Of a DNA stretch of 42,206 nt, positions 32,098 through 41,025 are shown in pieces. Both the position numbers and the translations under genes were made by a program. The DNA comes from Clostridia bacterium. Lineage in GTDB: Bacteria > Bacillota > Clostridia > Christensenellales > Borkfalkiaceae. The stretch covers positions 1 through 42,206 of the forward strand of contig JAFTKC010000003.1 in NCBI GenBank assembly GCA_017456055.1, written 5' to 3'. Every line of letters starts with the position of its first letter. Positions within the stretch are counted from its first letter, which is position 1. The notes under the pieces are model-generated. The model did no database searches and had not been told where the DNA came from. It saw only the letters and a program-made list of their open reading frames with translations.

Positions 32098-34695
32098 CTA
32101 CGCTTTTTTAACTTTTTTTTCGCAACATTTCTTTACGATTTCTATAATTACTCTTACTAATTGAGTGATAACAAATGGAATAATTGCAAAAATTACCACC
32201 ATTAACAAATTAGTATAATTAAACGAAGTCGCTATATCCATAACTCCATGTAAAGACGATATTAAAAGCACTGCCATTAGCAACAACGCGCCGACAGCAA
32301 ACGCCCCCAAAGAATACCAGTTAGTTCTTACCTTGATTTTGAAAAGCGAATATTTTGATCTACTGTCAAATCCTTCAAATAGTCTTGCTAAACAAAGCGT
32401 TGCAAAAGCCATAGTGCTTGCCATAGCGCCCGAAATTTGATTACCCATCATAAACGCAAGCATAACGCACGTGGCTATCATTAAACTATGCACTAAAATA
32501 TACACTGTAGTTTCTTTATTTAATATTGCTTCGTTTGACGCTCTAGGTTTTTCACGCATAACGTCTAACTGAGCCGGTTCCATACAAAGCGCTAGCGCAG
32601 GCAAGGAATCCGTTAATAGATTTATAAATAACAAGTGAACGGGTGTAAAAGGCAATGGTAAATTAAGGAAGGTAGTAATTAGCACCACTAAAATCGCAGC
32701 AGTATTTCCTGCAAGTAAAAACTTAATAGTGTTTTTAATATTGCTATATATTGACCTTCCATTAGAAACGGACTTGACGATGGTTGCAAAATTATCGTCT
32801 GCTAAAATCATTGACGCGGCATCCTTGCTTACTTCCGTTCCCGTAATGCCCATAGCAACACCTACGTCGGCTTTTTTTAGCGCTGGCGCATCGTTTACTC
32901 CGTCTCCCGTCATTGCAACGACTTTTCCTTTCTTTTGCCAAAGTTCTACTATTCTTATCTTATGGACGGGACTTACTCTTGCATAAACTGATATTTTCTC
33001 TAAAATTTCCATAAGTTGTTCGTCTGTGGTCTTATCAAGTTCGGGCCCGTCTATACAAATGTCCCCTTCCTTAAAAATCCCAATCTCTTCGGCGATTGCT
33101 CTTGCCGTATCTTTATGGTCTCCCGTTATCATTATTGGTTTAATACCAGCAGAAATACAATCCTCGATTGCTTGTTTACTCTCTACTCTTGGAGGGTCGG
33201 TCATTGCGGCGAGACCAACGAATATAAATTCTCTCTCGTCCTCTACCGTTATATTCTTATCACTTTCTAGAATTTTCTTAGCAAAGGCCAAAACTCTCAT
33301 TCCCTTGCTTGACAAATTGCTAACTGCTAGTAAAATTTGTTCTTTATCTTGCTCAGTGATTGCCCTTGCTCCGTCTTTATCCTCAATAAAAGTTGTCCTT
33401 GGCAAAATTACGTCTAGCGCACCCTTGGTAAACATAACTCGTTCTCCGTCAATAACGTGAACTGTAGACATAAGTTTTCTATCACTATCAAATGGTATTT
33501 CATCAACACGTGGATAATTCAAACGAATTGTTGAAAGTTCTTCTGCAACGTAGTCTAAAAGCGCTATTTCCGTTGGGTCTCCAAGCCAAGCATCTCCTGA
33601 TCTTTCGGCGTCATTACAAAGAGACATTGCCTTTTTCAAATCTTCTTTTGCACCATCGCAAATGGAATATATCTCTCTAACCGTCATCTTGTTTTGAGTA
33701 AGCGTTCCCGTCTTATCCGAGCAAATTATAGAAACGCACCCTAAACTTTCAACTGCTTTAAGGTCTTTTATTATTGCTTTTTGCTTGCTCATTTTTTGTG
33801 TTCCTATAGCAAGCGAAATAGTAATAATTGAACTGAGTGCTTCCGGAATAGCCGCAACGGCAAGCGCAATGGCAAACATAAGCGCGTCTGTTATTTCTTG
33901 TCCGTTTACGAATTTTGTTAGCAAAAACACAACGGCACATATTCCAATAATTACGAAAGAAAGTACTTTGCTAAATTTATCAAGGGCGTTTTGTAAAGGC
34001 GTTTTCTTGCGCTTTGCATTTTGTATTAAAGACGCCACCTTTCCAATTTCCGTTTGCATACCTACGGCAGTGACAACGATTGTTCCGTGCCCGTTTGCAA
34101 CGCTTGAACCCGAGTAAACCATATTTAGCCTATCTCCAAGTGGCAAGTCTGTCTTGTCGATTTTTTCAGCGTCTTTCAAAACGTTTAGCGATTCTCCCGT
34201 CAACGCACTTTCGTTAACTTGTAAATACGCAGTCTCTATCAATCTACCGTCAGCAGGTATAACGTTTCCCGCTTCAACGAAAAGAATATCGCCAACGACT
34301 ACCTCAGACGCAGGAATTTCTATAAATTCCCCATTTCTTTTTACTCTGGCACGCGGTGCGCTCATTGCTTTTAGACTCATAAGCGATTTTTGAGCCTTTA
34401 CGTGTTGAGCCGTTCCAAGAATAGCATTCATGGTAATTACCGCTAGAATTACGATGGTACTCTCTAGATTCCCAGTAAATGCGGAAAAAATTGATGCTAT
34501 TATGAGTATTATAACTAGCAAATCAGTAAATTGTTCTAAAAACACTCTAAAAATACTCTTAGGCTTTTCCTCTTCAATCAAATTATAGCCGTACTTTTGA
34601 CGACTTTCTTTGACCTGAACGTCTGTTAATCCCCTCTCAACGTCAGTATTCAATTCTTTTACAACCTCACTAGAGTCTTCATTAAAATAGTTCAC
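32098..34695 (-). CDS. P-type IIA cation ATPase (Ca2+/Mn2+ export type)
   Basis: 865 residues from the GTG at 34695, which follows AAAGGAGAAA. Longer upstream frames run into the riboswitch. Domains: N-terminal cation ATPase segment (GLTDVQVKESRQKYGYNLI), actuator with TGES, helix M4 with AIPEALSSIITISLAIGTQK, phosphorylation motif SDKTGTLTQNK, nucleotide-domain KGALDVILP, hinge MTGDGVNDAPALKKADVG, and M5-M6 with NLLTDSLPALALCMEP. The layout is that of bacterial SERCA/PMCA-type Ca2+ pumps. The leader is a yybP-ykoY (Mn2+) riboswitch. Related riboswitch-controlled pumps in Lactococcus and Streptococcus export Mn2+ or Ca2+, so Mn2+ efflux is a plausible main role. It is a single-gene unit with its own terminator. 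Confidence 0.93.
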   Translation of the reverse strand: MNYFNEDSSEVVKELNTDVERGLTDVQVKESRQKYGYNLIEEEKPKSIFRVFLEQFTDLLVIILIIASIFSAFTGNLESTIVILAVITMNAILGTAQHVKAQKSLMSLKAMSAPRARVKRNGEFIEIPASEVVVGDILFVEAGNVIPADGRLIETAYLQVNESALTGESLNVLKDAEKIDKTDLPLGDRLNMVYSGSSVANGHGTIVVTAVGMQTEIGKVASLIQNAKRKKTPLQNALDKFSKVLSFVIIGICAVVFLLTKFVNGQEITDALMFAIALAVAAIPEALSSIITISLAIGTQKMSKQKAIIKDLKAVESLGCVSIICSDKTGTLTQNKMTVREIYSICDGAKEDLKKAMSLCNDAERSGDAWLGDPTEIALLDYVAEELSTIRLNYPRVDEIPFDSDRKLMSTVHVIDGERVMFTKGALDVILPRTTFIEDKDGARAITEQDKEQILLAVSNLSSKGMRVLAFAKKILESDKNITVEDEREFIFVGLAAMTDPPRVESKQAIEDCISAGIKPIMITGDHKDTARAIAEEIGIFKEGDICIDGPELDKTTDEQLMEILEKISVYARVSPVHKIRIVELWQKKGKVVAMTGDGVNDAPALKKADVGVAMGITGTEVSKDAASMILADDNFATIVKSVSNGRSIYSNIKNTIKFLLAGNTAAILVVLITTFLNLPLPFTPVHLLFINLLTDSLPALALCMEPAQLDVMREKPRASNEAILNKETTVYILVHSLMIATCVMLAFMMGNQISGAMASTMAFATLCLARLFEGFDSRSKYSLFKIKVRTNWYSLGAFAVGALLLMAVLLISSLHGVMDIATSFNYTNLLMVVIFAIIPFVITQLVRVIIEIVKKCCEKKVKKA

Positions 34696-34731
34696 TCTTT
34701 TTCTCCTTTTTATCTTTATTATGCGCTTAAT

Positions 34732-34782
34732 TAAAATAAAAAAGACTTTTATTGCAAAGTTATCCCTTGCAATAAAAGTCTT
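34732..34782 (-). terminator. Riboswitch-controlled intrinsic terminator upstream of the P-type ATPase
   Basis: A perfect 16-bp stem (AAGACTTTTATTGCAA, 34742-34757, with its complement at 34767-34782, 9-nt loop) is followed on the minus strand by a T tract. The 5' arm overlaps the GCAAGACTT end of the aptamer, so Mn2+ folding of the aptamer should prevent termination. Confidence 0.88.
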
Positions 34783-34882
34783 GCTCCAACACAAACTGTT
34801 CGTTTTTTGCCGACGGATTTCTCCGCGTGATGACGACAAAAAAAACCATATATAATAGCGAGCTACTCCCTTCTATTACCCT
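34770..34882 (-). ncRNA. yybP-ykoY manganese riboswitch aptamer
   Basis: The minus-strand leader shows the hallmarks of this class: AGAAGGGAGTAGC near the 5' side, CGTCATCACGCGGAGAAATC in the middle, and GTGTTGGAGCAAGACTT at the 3' side joining the terminator stem. Members sense Mn2+ and activate exporter genes. It lies directly upstream of a P-type ATPase, a known target class. Boundaries are approximate. Confidence 0.87.
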
Positions 34883-34883
34883 T

Positions 34884-34912
34884 AATATGCCATTTTTTTT
34901 CACTTTTGTCAA
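34884..34912 (-). promoter_or_regulatory. Promoter of the riboswitch/P-type ATPase transcript
   Basis: Minus strand: TTGACA (34907-34912), 17-bp spacer, CATATT (34884-34889). Confidence 0.6.
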
Positions 34913-34973
34913 GCATTTTTCCAAAAAACTCAAAAGAATCTTTAATTCTAAAAAAGATATGGATTTAATCTTG

Positions 34974-36593
34974 TTAAAAAGTGTTATGAGAAATGACGTT
35001 TACCGTCACTATATCTTTCCACTTAAGAGGACTTAAAAGCTCGTCGTTCCAAGCGTTTAACGGCAAGTTTTCGCACTCTAGTTCGGGAATAGAATTTACC
35101 TTTTTATCTAGATATTCTCTCAATCTTTCCCTAGCCGTCTTTAGTCTTTGCTTTAGTGCGCCTAGTCTAATATCTAAAACGTCGTATCCTTGAGAATTGC
35201 ACTCTTTATCCCATCTAATTTTTAGCGTTTTTTCAAACTTATTAAGTTTAATCTCCGCCTTTTTAATATCTTTATAAATTACTTCTAACTCGGCTAATTT
35301 CTTTTCTTTATAGGCTTTTCTAAGCCTTTTGCCTAGTTCAAACTTAATGGAAAGAAAATCGCAAAGCGCCGATTCCATTTCAAATAGATAGCCGTAGTTT
35401 TTACTCTTTTTTGCACGCCTACTTAATTTTTTAGCGTATTTTTTGTAAATTTCGCCACTGCCGTCTGGCGTATACAAATCAAAATATCCGTTAAGAAGGT
35501 CGCTATAAAATCCGTATTTAGAAGGGCCAAAAGGCCTTTTCTCTTTAGCGTTTTCACCAATGCAGTTAGGAAGGTCTAAGTCTAGAAAGGCGTTAAAGTC
35601 TTCGCCCGTAATTTCCTTAAATTCTCTTTTAATTTTAGCAATACTTTTCTCGCCTTGATAAACTCTAATAGCGTAGTAAAGCGAAGATAATACGGCAAAG
35701 TGCGAACACTCTTGTCCGTCGTCTCCCCAAACGGCAACGAGAACGTTTTTTACCCCCGTTTTTTTGCACGCCTTAAGAGAAGTTTCAAGGTGTTTCATTG
35801 ACCAATTATTAAATGGGGCAAAACTATTCCACGCCCACGCAGACCCTGCAAACCAACAGTTCTCGTCTATGCTTTTATGCACTTTTAACATTTTTGAATA
35901 CAAGGTGTCCTTTACTTGATAATAGTTCCAATATATTAAATTCACGCCGTCTGGAATAGCGTCTACCATCTCTTTTGGAACACAATTAAAGTCGTCTAAA
36001 GAATAGCCCCCGGTCGCCATCTTAAAGAACATATCCGACCACATACACGGCTCGAATTCGTATTTTTTTGCTATCTCAATAACCCTACTTAAATGGCTAG
36101 ATAAAAGTTCGTATCTGTTTTTAAATCCGTGCTTTTTAAAGTATCTACCTAAGCCAACCATTTCGGCTTCGTCCATGCCTATATGAATTTTTTTAGAAGA
36201 AAAACACTCTCTTGCAGTCGAAATAATCTTCTCGATTAAAGAATAGGTCTTTTCTTCACCTATAAGCAAGATATCCTTGGTATCGTTAATATCGTCGTAT
36301 GCTTGCCACTTGAATATTCCGTTAAGATGCGCAAGAGTCTGCACGCAAGGAATTAACTCTATACCCTTTGACAAAGCGTAAGAATCAAGTTCCTTTAACT
36401 CTTTTTTGGTGTATCCCCCACGCATAAAGCCAAAATAGGGCTCGCCCTCTATCTCAAAGGTGTCTTCCGTGTAAAGTTCTAAGGTGTTGTAGCCAAATTT
36501 TGCGAGTATATCTATGTATTCTTTTACTTTATCAACTTTCAAAACTCCGTTTCTAGAACAATCGAACAGTGCTCCAAAATATCCGTTAGACAT
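34974..36593 (-). CDS. GH20-like beta-N-acetylhexosaminidase
   Basis: 539-residue intracellular-looking glycoside hydrolase with no signal peptide. The TIM barrel begins at once (KVDKVKEYIDILAKFGYNTL) and contains YFGFMRGGYTKKELKELDSY, LIPCVQTLAHL and the catalytic pair D141-E142 in KIHIGMDEAEM, the GH20 signature. W-rich segments (FAGSAWAWNSF, LVAVWGDDGQECS) fit the substrate pocket. The C-terminal 150 residues are helical and charged. The family removes terminal GlcNAc or GalNAc by substrate-assisted catalysis. AAGGAG lies 7 nt before the ATG. The neighbouring transporter and phosphatase genes give no clear sugar pathway. No clear terminator hairpin was found downstream. Confidence 0.83.
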   Translation of the reverse strand: MSNGYFGALFDCSRNGVLKVDKVKEYIDILAKFGYNTLELYTEDTFEIEGEPYFGFMRGGYTKKELKELDSYALSKGIELIPCVQTLAHLNGIFKWQAYDDINDTKDILLIGEEKTYSLIEKIISTARECFSSKKIHIGMDEAEMVGLGRYFKKHGFKNRYELLSSHLSRVIEIAKKYEFEPCMWSDMFFKMATGGYSLDDFNCVPKEMVDAIPDGVNLIYWNYYQVKDTLYSKMLKVHKSIDENCWFAGSAWAWNSFAPFNNWSMKHLETSLKACKKTGVKNVLVAVWGDDGQECSHFAVLSSLYYAIRVYQGEKSIAKIKREFKEITGEDFNAFLDLDLPNCIGENAKEKRPFGPSKYGFYSDLLNGYFDLYTPDGSGEIYKKYAKKLSRRAKKSKNYGYLFEMESALCDFLSIKFELGKRLRKAYKEKKLAELEVIYKDIKKAEIKLNKFEKTLKIRWDKECNSQGYDVLDIRLGALKQRLKTARERLREYLDKKVNSIPELECENLPLNAWNDELLSPLKWKDIVTVNVISHNTF

Positions 36594-36671
36594 AGCATTT
36601 CTCCTTACTTTGCAAGTATATCACACCCCTACCGTTTTTGCAAGAGCAAATTCCTAACTTTTATAAAATAA

Positions 36672-36694
36672 AACACTCGATATATACGAGTGTT
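36672..36694 (-). terminator. Terminator of the EamA transporter gene
   Basis: AACACTCG pairs with CGAGTGTT over a 7-nt loop. On the minus strand it is followed by TTTATTTTATAA. Confidence 0.78.
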
Positions 36695-36706
36695 CTTATG
36701 TTAGTT

Positions 36707-37651
36707 TTAATCTTTTTTCTTAATTAATTCCTTAAAGTCCGTTGCAGCAAGTATTCCACAAATTACTACTAGGCATGCGCATATAAGGGTTAACGGATTT
36801 ATTATGCTGTAATCTCCAAATATTAAGATGGAAAATACGATTGCCCAAGCAGTGTAAGTGATATTAAGCGACATTGCCTTTGCAGCCCCGACCTTATGTA
36901 GCGCTCTATAATAGAATAAATACGATACACTCGCACTTAATGCCGCCAACGCAAGAACGGGGAAAAGTCCCCCTGTGGATATCGTAAATAGATTTAGCGT
37001 AAAGTTCCAACCACCGACGATAGGTAAAATTATAATGCCGTAAGAAAGGGCTGAAACGGTTTGTCTTATCGTTAGAACGGATTCTTTGTTTATCTCGGCG
37101 TTTTTTAGCGTTTTTGTTAAAATTACAGCCTCGATTCCCCACCCGAAAGCACACATAAAAACGCCTACTAAACCGAGCACAAAATTTTCCACGTTAACGC
37201 TTGGGGAATAACTTAACCCATAAACCCCACACAGAGTCAAAACTAAAAAAATCCATTGATACCACTTAACTTTTTCTTTAAGAAAAATATACGCCAAAAC
37301 CGTTCCTATCGCTGGATAAATAGCGCTTGCAACAGCACCTATCGAAGCGCCCAAATTATTCACGGCTAAAACGTAGCCTGTCATACCAATCGGCCCACCA
37401 ATTAACGATGAAACGATTATCCACTTAAAATCTGCCGTTTTAATTGCCCCTATTACGTTTTTAAAGTTTCTCTTTACGGCATTATATACAAAGAGAAATA
37501 TCGCTGAGAAAAGGTCGTGTAAAAAAGTGCTCACAAACGGTGCAAGAAACAAAGCCTGCTCGGTAGAAGCGAAGGGTGAAGTCGTTAATACCCACCCTAT
37601 AAGAACGGTTTCAAGCGCCCAAGTAATTCCTGCAAATATACCATTAAACAT
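36707..37651 (-). CDS. EamA/DMT-family transporter
   Basis: 314 residues with about ten transmembrane helices and two internal repeats of the EamA type (AIYPAIGTVLAYIFLKEKV in the first half, LNITYTAWAIVFSILIFGD in the second). Drug/metabolite transporters of this kind export or import small metabolites. Substrate unknown. I chose the ATG at 37651 (MFNGIFAG) because GAGGAA lies 5 nt upstream. An in-frame TTG at 37669 overlaps the HAD gene. It starts 10 nt after the HAD stop, so the two are probably cotranscribed. Confidence 0.88.
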   Translation of the reverse strand: MFNGIFAGITWALETVLIGWVLTTSPFASTEQALFLAPFVSTFLHDLFSAIFLFVYNAVKRNFKNVIGAIKTADFKWIIVSSLIGGPIGMTGYVLAVNNLGASIGAVASAIYPAIGTVLAYIFLKEKVKWYQWIFLVLTLCGVYGLSYSPSVNVENFVLGLVGVFMCAFGWGIEAVILTKTLKNAEINKESVLTIRQTVSALSYGIIILPIVGGWNFTLNLFTISTGGLFPVLALAALSASVSYLFYYRALHKVGAAKAMSLNITYTAWAIVFSILIFGDYSIINPLTLICACLVVICGILAATDFKELIKKKD

Positions 37652-37661
37652 ACGCTTTTCC

Positions 37662-38378
37662 TCAACCAAGTATTTCAGGTAGCGCTGAAAGGTCGTTTAT
37701 AATCACGTCTGCCCTGTCTTGTAATACTTTTTTGTTTTGTTCGTTTTTTGCTAGACCAATTACCTTTATTCCTGCATTTTGAGCAAATTTAACGTCCGTT
37801 AGCGTATCCCCAACCATTACGACTTTTTCTAAACTTAAATTGAACTTTTTGCAAAAGGCATAAGCACAAGATGGGTTAGGTTTTGTCGGTGTTTTTCCGT
37901 CGTCTGTATAAATTGCGTCGAACAATCCGTATACGCCTAGTTTTTCTAGGCACACGTTAGTCACGTGTTCGTTATCAGTCGTCACTATCGCAAGGCGTTT
38001 ACCTTGCTCTTTTAATTTTTTTAGTATACCCACTAGATTTTGAGTAGTTGCTACTACCTCCCCGACAACTTGACTTTCGTTATAAGCGTTTATCACTTCT
38101 TTTGTCACGAGATCAAGCGAAAACTCATAGCCGTGACTATTAAGCACCTTGCAAAATTCTTGACCTATTTGAAAATACGTGCCTTTAGATAGCACGCTAT
38201 TTACGTCGCAAACTCCGTCGTTAACGCCGATTGCACGCAAAATTTCATCCTCAAGATTTTCTTTTACTTGAAGTTTTTTCATAACGAGCTCAATGGCTTT
38301 TATTGAAACTTTTACCCAAAATCTATCAAATTCTAGTAAAGTTCCGTCTTTATCAAAAATTATTGCATCTGCTTTCAT
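37662..38378 (-). CDS. HAD-family hydrolase, phosphoglycolate-phosphatase-like
   Basis: 238 residues. HAD motif I is DKDGTLLEFDRFW at residues 9-21 with the nucleophile and acid Asp. Motif II is AIVTTDN, the Lys comes from TPTKPNPSC, and motif IV is VMVGDTLTDVKFAQNAG. An inserted helical cap (about 20-90) is of the type seen in Gph-like phosphatases. The substrate is probably a small phosphorylated metabolite but is not defined by sequence. SD GAAGGA is before the ATG. It is the first gene of a two-gene unit with the EamA transporter, with a promoter at 38427. Confidence 0.88.
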   Translation of the reverse strand: MKADAIIFDKDGTLLEFDRFWVKVSIKAIELVMKKLQVKENLEDEILRAIGVNDGVCDVNSVLSKGTYFQIGQEFCKVLNSHGYEFSLDLVTKEVINAYNESQVVGEVVATTQNLVGILKKLKEQGKRLAIVTTDNEHVTNVCLEKLGVYGLFDAIYTDDGKTPTKPNPSCAYAFCKKFNLSLEKVVMVGDTLTDVKFAQNAGIKVIGLAKNEQNKKVLQDRADVIINDLSALPEILG

Positions 38379-38426
38379 TTTATCCTTCGCCCTAATAACA
38401 ACGTTAAAATCATACGATTTTTTATA

Positions 38427-38455
38427 ATTATAACAAAAAAAAATATTCTTAACAA
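38427..38455 (-). promoter_or_regulatory. Promoter of the HAD-EamA unit
   Basis: Minus strand: TTGTTA (38450-38455), 17-bp spacer, TATAAT (38427-38432). Confidence 0.65.
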
Positions 38456-38509
38456 GCGTATAAGTAAATTTTTAGTAAAAGTATTTATCGAAAAAACTAC
38501 GCTCTTATG

Positions 38510-38938
38510 TTAATTTTTTATTTTAACGATTGCTTCGGTTATATTGGTCAACACGAGTTCGCCGTTTTGGTTAAAAACATTTATCTTAACTTCGACAATT
38601 CCATTTTTTTCGTTGCGCGCAGTAAGAGAAACAATTGTTGCGTTTCCCCTTAAAACGTCGCCTGCAAACACTGGTTTTAACCACTCTATTTTAGTGGATT
38701 TACCCGCAAGAAGTTCTTCACCAAAAAAGTCCACTTCTAAATATTTATTCCATACCGACATAAACGACATTACGCCCGGAGCAATAAGTTGATGAAAAGG
38801 CGTGCTTTTAGCATACTCCTCGTCGGTGTGAAGTGGAATATTATCGTAATTTCTTGCGAAATCTAACATCTTCTCTTTTTCTATCGTTGTAGGCTCAATA
38901 TCTACGCTCATTCCTATTTTTAACTCGTTAAAATACAT
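38510..38938 (-). CDS. MaoC-like hotdog dehydratase
   Basis: 142-residue single hotdog-fold protein. It contains FARNYDNIPLHTDEEYAKST and APGVMSFM, matching the MaoC pattern (D-x-N-P-x-H-x-D, with the catalytic Asp and His), then VFAGDVLRGNATIVS. Family members hydrate enoyl-CoA or related acyl thioesters, (R)-specific. A classical MaoC segment has D-x-N-P-x-H, here YDNIPLHTD, with I in place of one consensus residue. It is the last gene of the leuCDB run, 7 nt after the nitroreductase gene. Its link to leucine synthesis is not explained. No clear terminator is seen downstream. Confidence 0.85.
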   Translation of the reverse strand: MYFNELKIGMSVDIEPTTIEKEKMLDFARNYDNIPLHTDEEYAKSTPFHQLIAPGVMSFMSVWNKYLEVDFFGEELLAGKSTKIEWLKPVFAGDVLRGNATIVSLTARNEKNGIVEVKINVFNQNGELVLTNITEAIVKIKN

Positions 38939-38945
38939 AATTCAC

Positions 38946-39464
38946 CTAAAAAGTATCGTAATAAATTGTTTCATCCATATCCCTAAACTTTGAATGAAGT
39001 TCTAATGGTTTTGAATCACTAGCAGGATAACCCATAGCTAATAACGCAACGGGAATAATATTTTTAGGAATATTAAACGTTTCACACATTTTCTCGGGAT
39101 TAAAGTGCATTACCCAACAACACCCAACGCCTATATCTTGGGCTTTAAGCATCATGTGAGTAGCAACTATTACAGCGTCTACGGGAGACGATAACGCCCT
39201 GTCATACGGTCTTACCCAACTTTCGTCTTGATTATGGCACACTAGCATAGCCGTTGGTGCATTAAAGTGACATCTCGTACACCTCTTTAACTTTTCTATT
39301 GATTCTTTAGAATTAAGCACGAGTATTCTTTGTGGTTGATAATTACAACCCGTAGGCGCTTTATGTCCCGCTTTAAGAATTTCGTCTATATCACTTTGTT
39401 TTAAACGTTCACCATTAAATTTTCTTACCGAATATCTTTCCGTTATAACTTTATCAAATTCCAT
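38946..39464 (-). CDS. Nitroreductase-family flavoprotein
   Basis: 172-residue FMN oxidoreductase. The N-terminal RYSVRKFNGERL motif binds FMN phosphate, and KAPTGCNYQPQRILVL and GVGCCWVMHFNPEKMCETFN follow, with LLAMGYPAS near the end. Three cysteines occur at CTRC and GVGCCW. Members reduce nitro groups, quinones or enoates with NAD(P)H. Its natural substrate is unknown. It begins 1 nt after the leuB stop and ends 7 nt before MaoC, so it is transcribed with the leucine genes. Confidence 0.9.
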   Translation of the reverse strand: MEFDKVITERYSVRKFNGERLKQSDIDEILKAGHKAPTGCNYQPQRILVLNSKESIEKLKRCTRCHFNAPTAMLVCHNQDESWVRPYDRALSSPVDAVIVATHMMLKAQDIGVGCCWVMHFNPEKMCETFNIPKNIIPVALLAMGYPASDSKPLELHSKFRDMDETIYYDTF

Positions 39465-39465
39465 A

Positions 39466-40536
39466 CTAAATCCTACTACTTACAAGGTCGCCCATTTTTT
39501 TGCAACCTACTTTAATTTTACCTTCTTGCATAATATCGCCCGTGCGGTATCCGTCGTCAAGCGTTTTGTTTACGGCAAGTTCTATTGCATCGGCTTCTTC
39601 TTTCATATCAAAAGAATAGCGTAGCATCATAGCCACAGATAAAATAGTTCCCAAAGGATTTGCAATATCTTGCCCTGCAATATCAGGCGCAGAACCGTGG
39701 ATAGGCTCGTACATACCGAGAGTAGTTGAGGAAAGAGATGCTGACGGCATCATACCGATTGAACCGGTAAGCATTGAAGCTTCGTCCGATAAAATATCCC
39801 CAAACATATTTTCAGTAACCAAAACGTCAAACTTCGTTGGGTTTTTGATTAGTTGCATAGCCGTGTTATCAACCAAAATATCACTATATTCTACTTCGGG
39901 ATATTCTTCAGCTAAACGGTGCATAACCTTTCGCCAAAGTCTTGAAGTTTCTAAAACGTTTGCTTTATCAACTGACGCAAGTTTTTTGTTCCTTTTCATA
40001 GCCGTTGAATAAGCCACCCTGCCGATACGCTCAATTTCACTTTCGGAATAAGGCATTATATCGGTTGCTTTCGTTTCGCCGTTTACAACTTCGGTTTTCT
40101 TTTCGCCAAAATATACACCGCCCGTAAGTTCTCTAACTATCAAAAGGTCTATGCCGTCCCCTACGATTTCTTGTTTTAAGGGTGATGCATCAGCAAGTTG
40201 TGGAAAAAGCTTAGTTGGACGCAAGTTTGCAAAAAGCCCAAGTTCTTTTCTAACTGCAAGAAGCGCTTTTTCAGGACGGATATTACTAGGTAGGTTATCC
40301 CATTTAGGTCCACCGACAGCACCTAATAAAACGCTATCTGCATCTTTACATTTTTGCATATTTTCATCAGTTATAGGCACGCCGTATTTATCGATAGAGC
40401 AACCGCCAATGTCTACGTAAGTATAATTAAAAGTATGCCCGAATTTTTCGCCAACTTTATCTAAAACTTTTATCGCTTCTCTAATAATTTCAGGACCAAT
40501 TCCGTCACCCGATAAAACGGTAATATTTTTATTCAT
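39466..40536 (-). CDS. leuB: 3-isopropylmalate dehydrogenase
   Basis: Third step of leucine synthesis, oxidative decarboxylation of 3-isopropylmalate with NAD+. The 356-residue protein has [19 protein letters not shown] at the N-terminus, LRPTKLFPQ for substrate contacts, [12 protein letters not shown] (the LeuB-type loop), and the catalytic Asp segment [13 protein letters not shown] followed by [19 protein letters not shown] (NAD binding). Normal length. It follows leuD by 2 nt in the order leuC-leuD-leuB. The isocitrate dehydrogenase alternative is excluded by the loop sequence and gene order. Confidence 0.96.
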   Translation of the reverse strand: MNKNITVLSGDGIGPEIIREAIKVLDKVGEKFGHTFNYTYVDIGGCSIDKYGVPITDENMQKCKDADSVLLGAVGGPKWDNLPSNIRPEKALLAVRKELGLFANLRPTKLFPQLADASPLKQEIVGDGIDLLIVRELTGGVYFGEKKTEVVNGETKATDIMPYSESEIERIGRVAYSTAMKRNKKLASVDKANVLETSRLWRKVMHRLAEEYPEVEYSDILVDNTAMQLIKNPTKFDVLVTENMFGDILSDEASMLTGSIGMMPSASLSSTTLGMYEPIHGSAPDIAGQDIANPLGTILSVAMMLRYSFDMKEEADAIELAVNKTLDDGYRTGDIMQEGKIKVGCKKMGDLVSSRI

Positions 40537-40538
40537 AA

Positions 40539-41024
40539 TTATTCTCCTTTTAAGGACGCTAAAAGTCCACCTTTTCTAATAATGTTTTGAATAAATTCGG
40601 GGAAAGGTTGTGCCTTATAAGTTTTTCCTGTAGTAGTATCAGTGATAAGTCCGGTATCAAAGTCAACGCTAACTTGGTCGCCTGCGTTAATTTCTTCAGC
40701 GGCTTGTTCGCACTCTAAAATAGGAAGTCCTATGTTTATTGCATTGCGATAAAAAATACGTGCAAAACTTTTAGCGATAACGCAACCCGTTCCACAAGTT
40801 TTAATAACGAGTGGCGCGTGTTCACGAGAAGAACCGCAACCAAAGTTCCAACCTGCAACCATAACGTCGCCCACGTTTACTTTTTTAACAAATTCCGTGT
40901 CAATATCTTCCATACAATGAAGCGCAAGTTCTTTTGCGTTAGAAGTATTAAGATAACGAGCAGGAATTATAACGTCCGTATCAACGTTATCAGGATATTT
41001 AAAAACTTTACCTTTAGTATTCAT
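40539..41024 (-). CDS. leuD: 3-isopropylmalate dehydratase small subunit
   Basis: Small subunit of isopropylmalate isomerase. The 161-residue protein has [23 protein letters not shown] and the swivel-domain signature [16 protein letters not shown]. This is the shorter archaeal/clostridial LeuD type (about 160 residues), rather than the roughly 200-residue proteobacterial type. It pairs with leuC, which ends 1 nt upstream. Confidence 0.96.
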   Translation of the reverse strand: MNTKGKVFKYPDNVDTDVIIPARYLNTSNAKELALHCMEDIDTEFVKKVNVGDVMVAGWNFGCGSSREHAPLVIKTCGTGCVIAKSFARIFYRNAINIGLPILECEQAAEEINAGDQVSVDFDTGLITDTTTGKTYKAQPFPEFIQNIIRKGGLLASLKGE

Positions 41025-41025
41025 T

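Noticed and set aside
34696-34839. Longer form of the P-type ATPase starting at 34839
   Set aside because: The extension runs through the riboswitch and its terminator. The GTG at 34695 has an SD and matches the family start.
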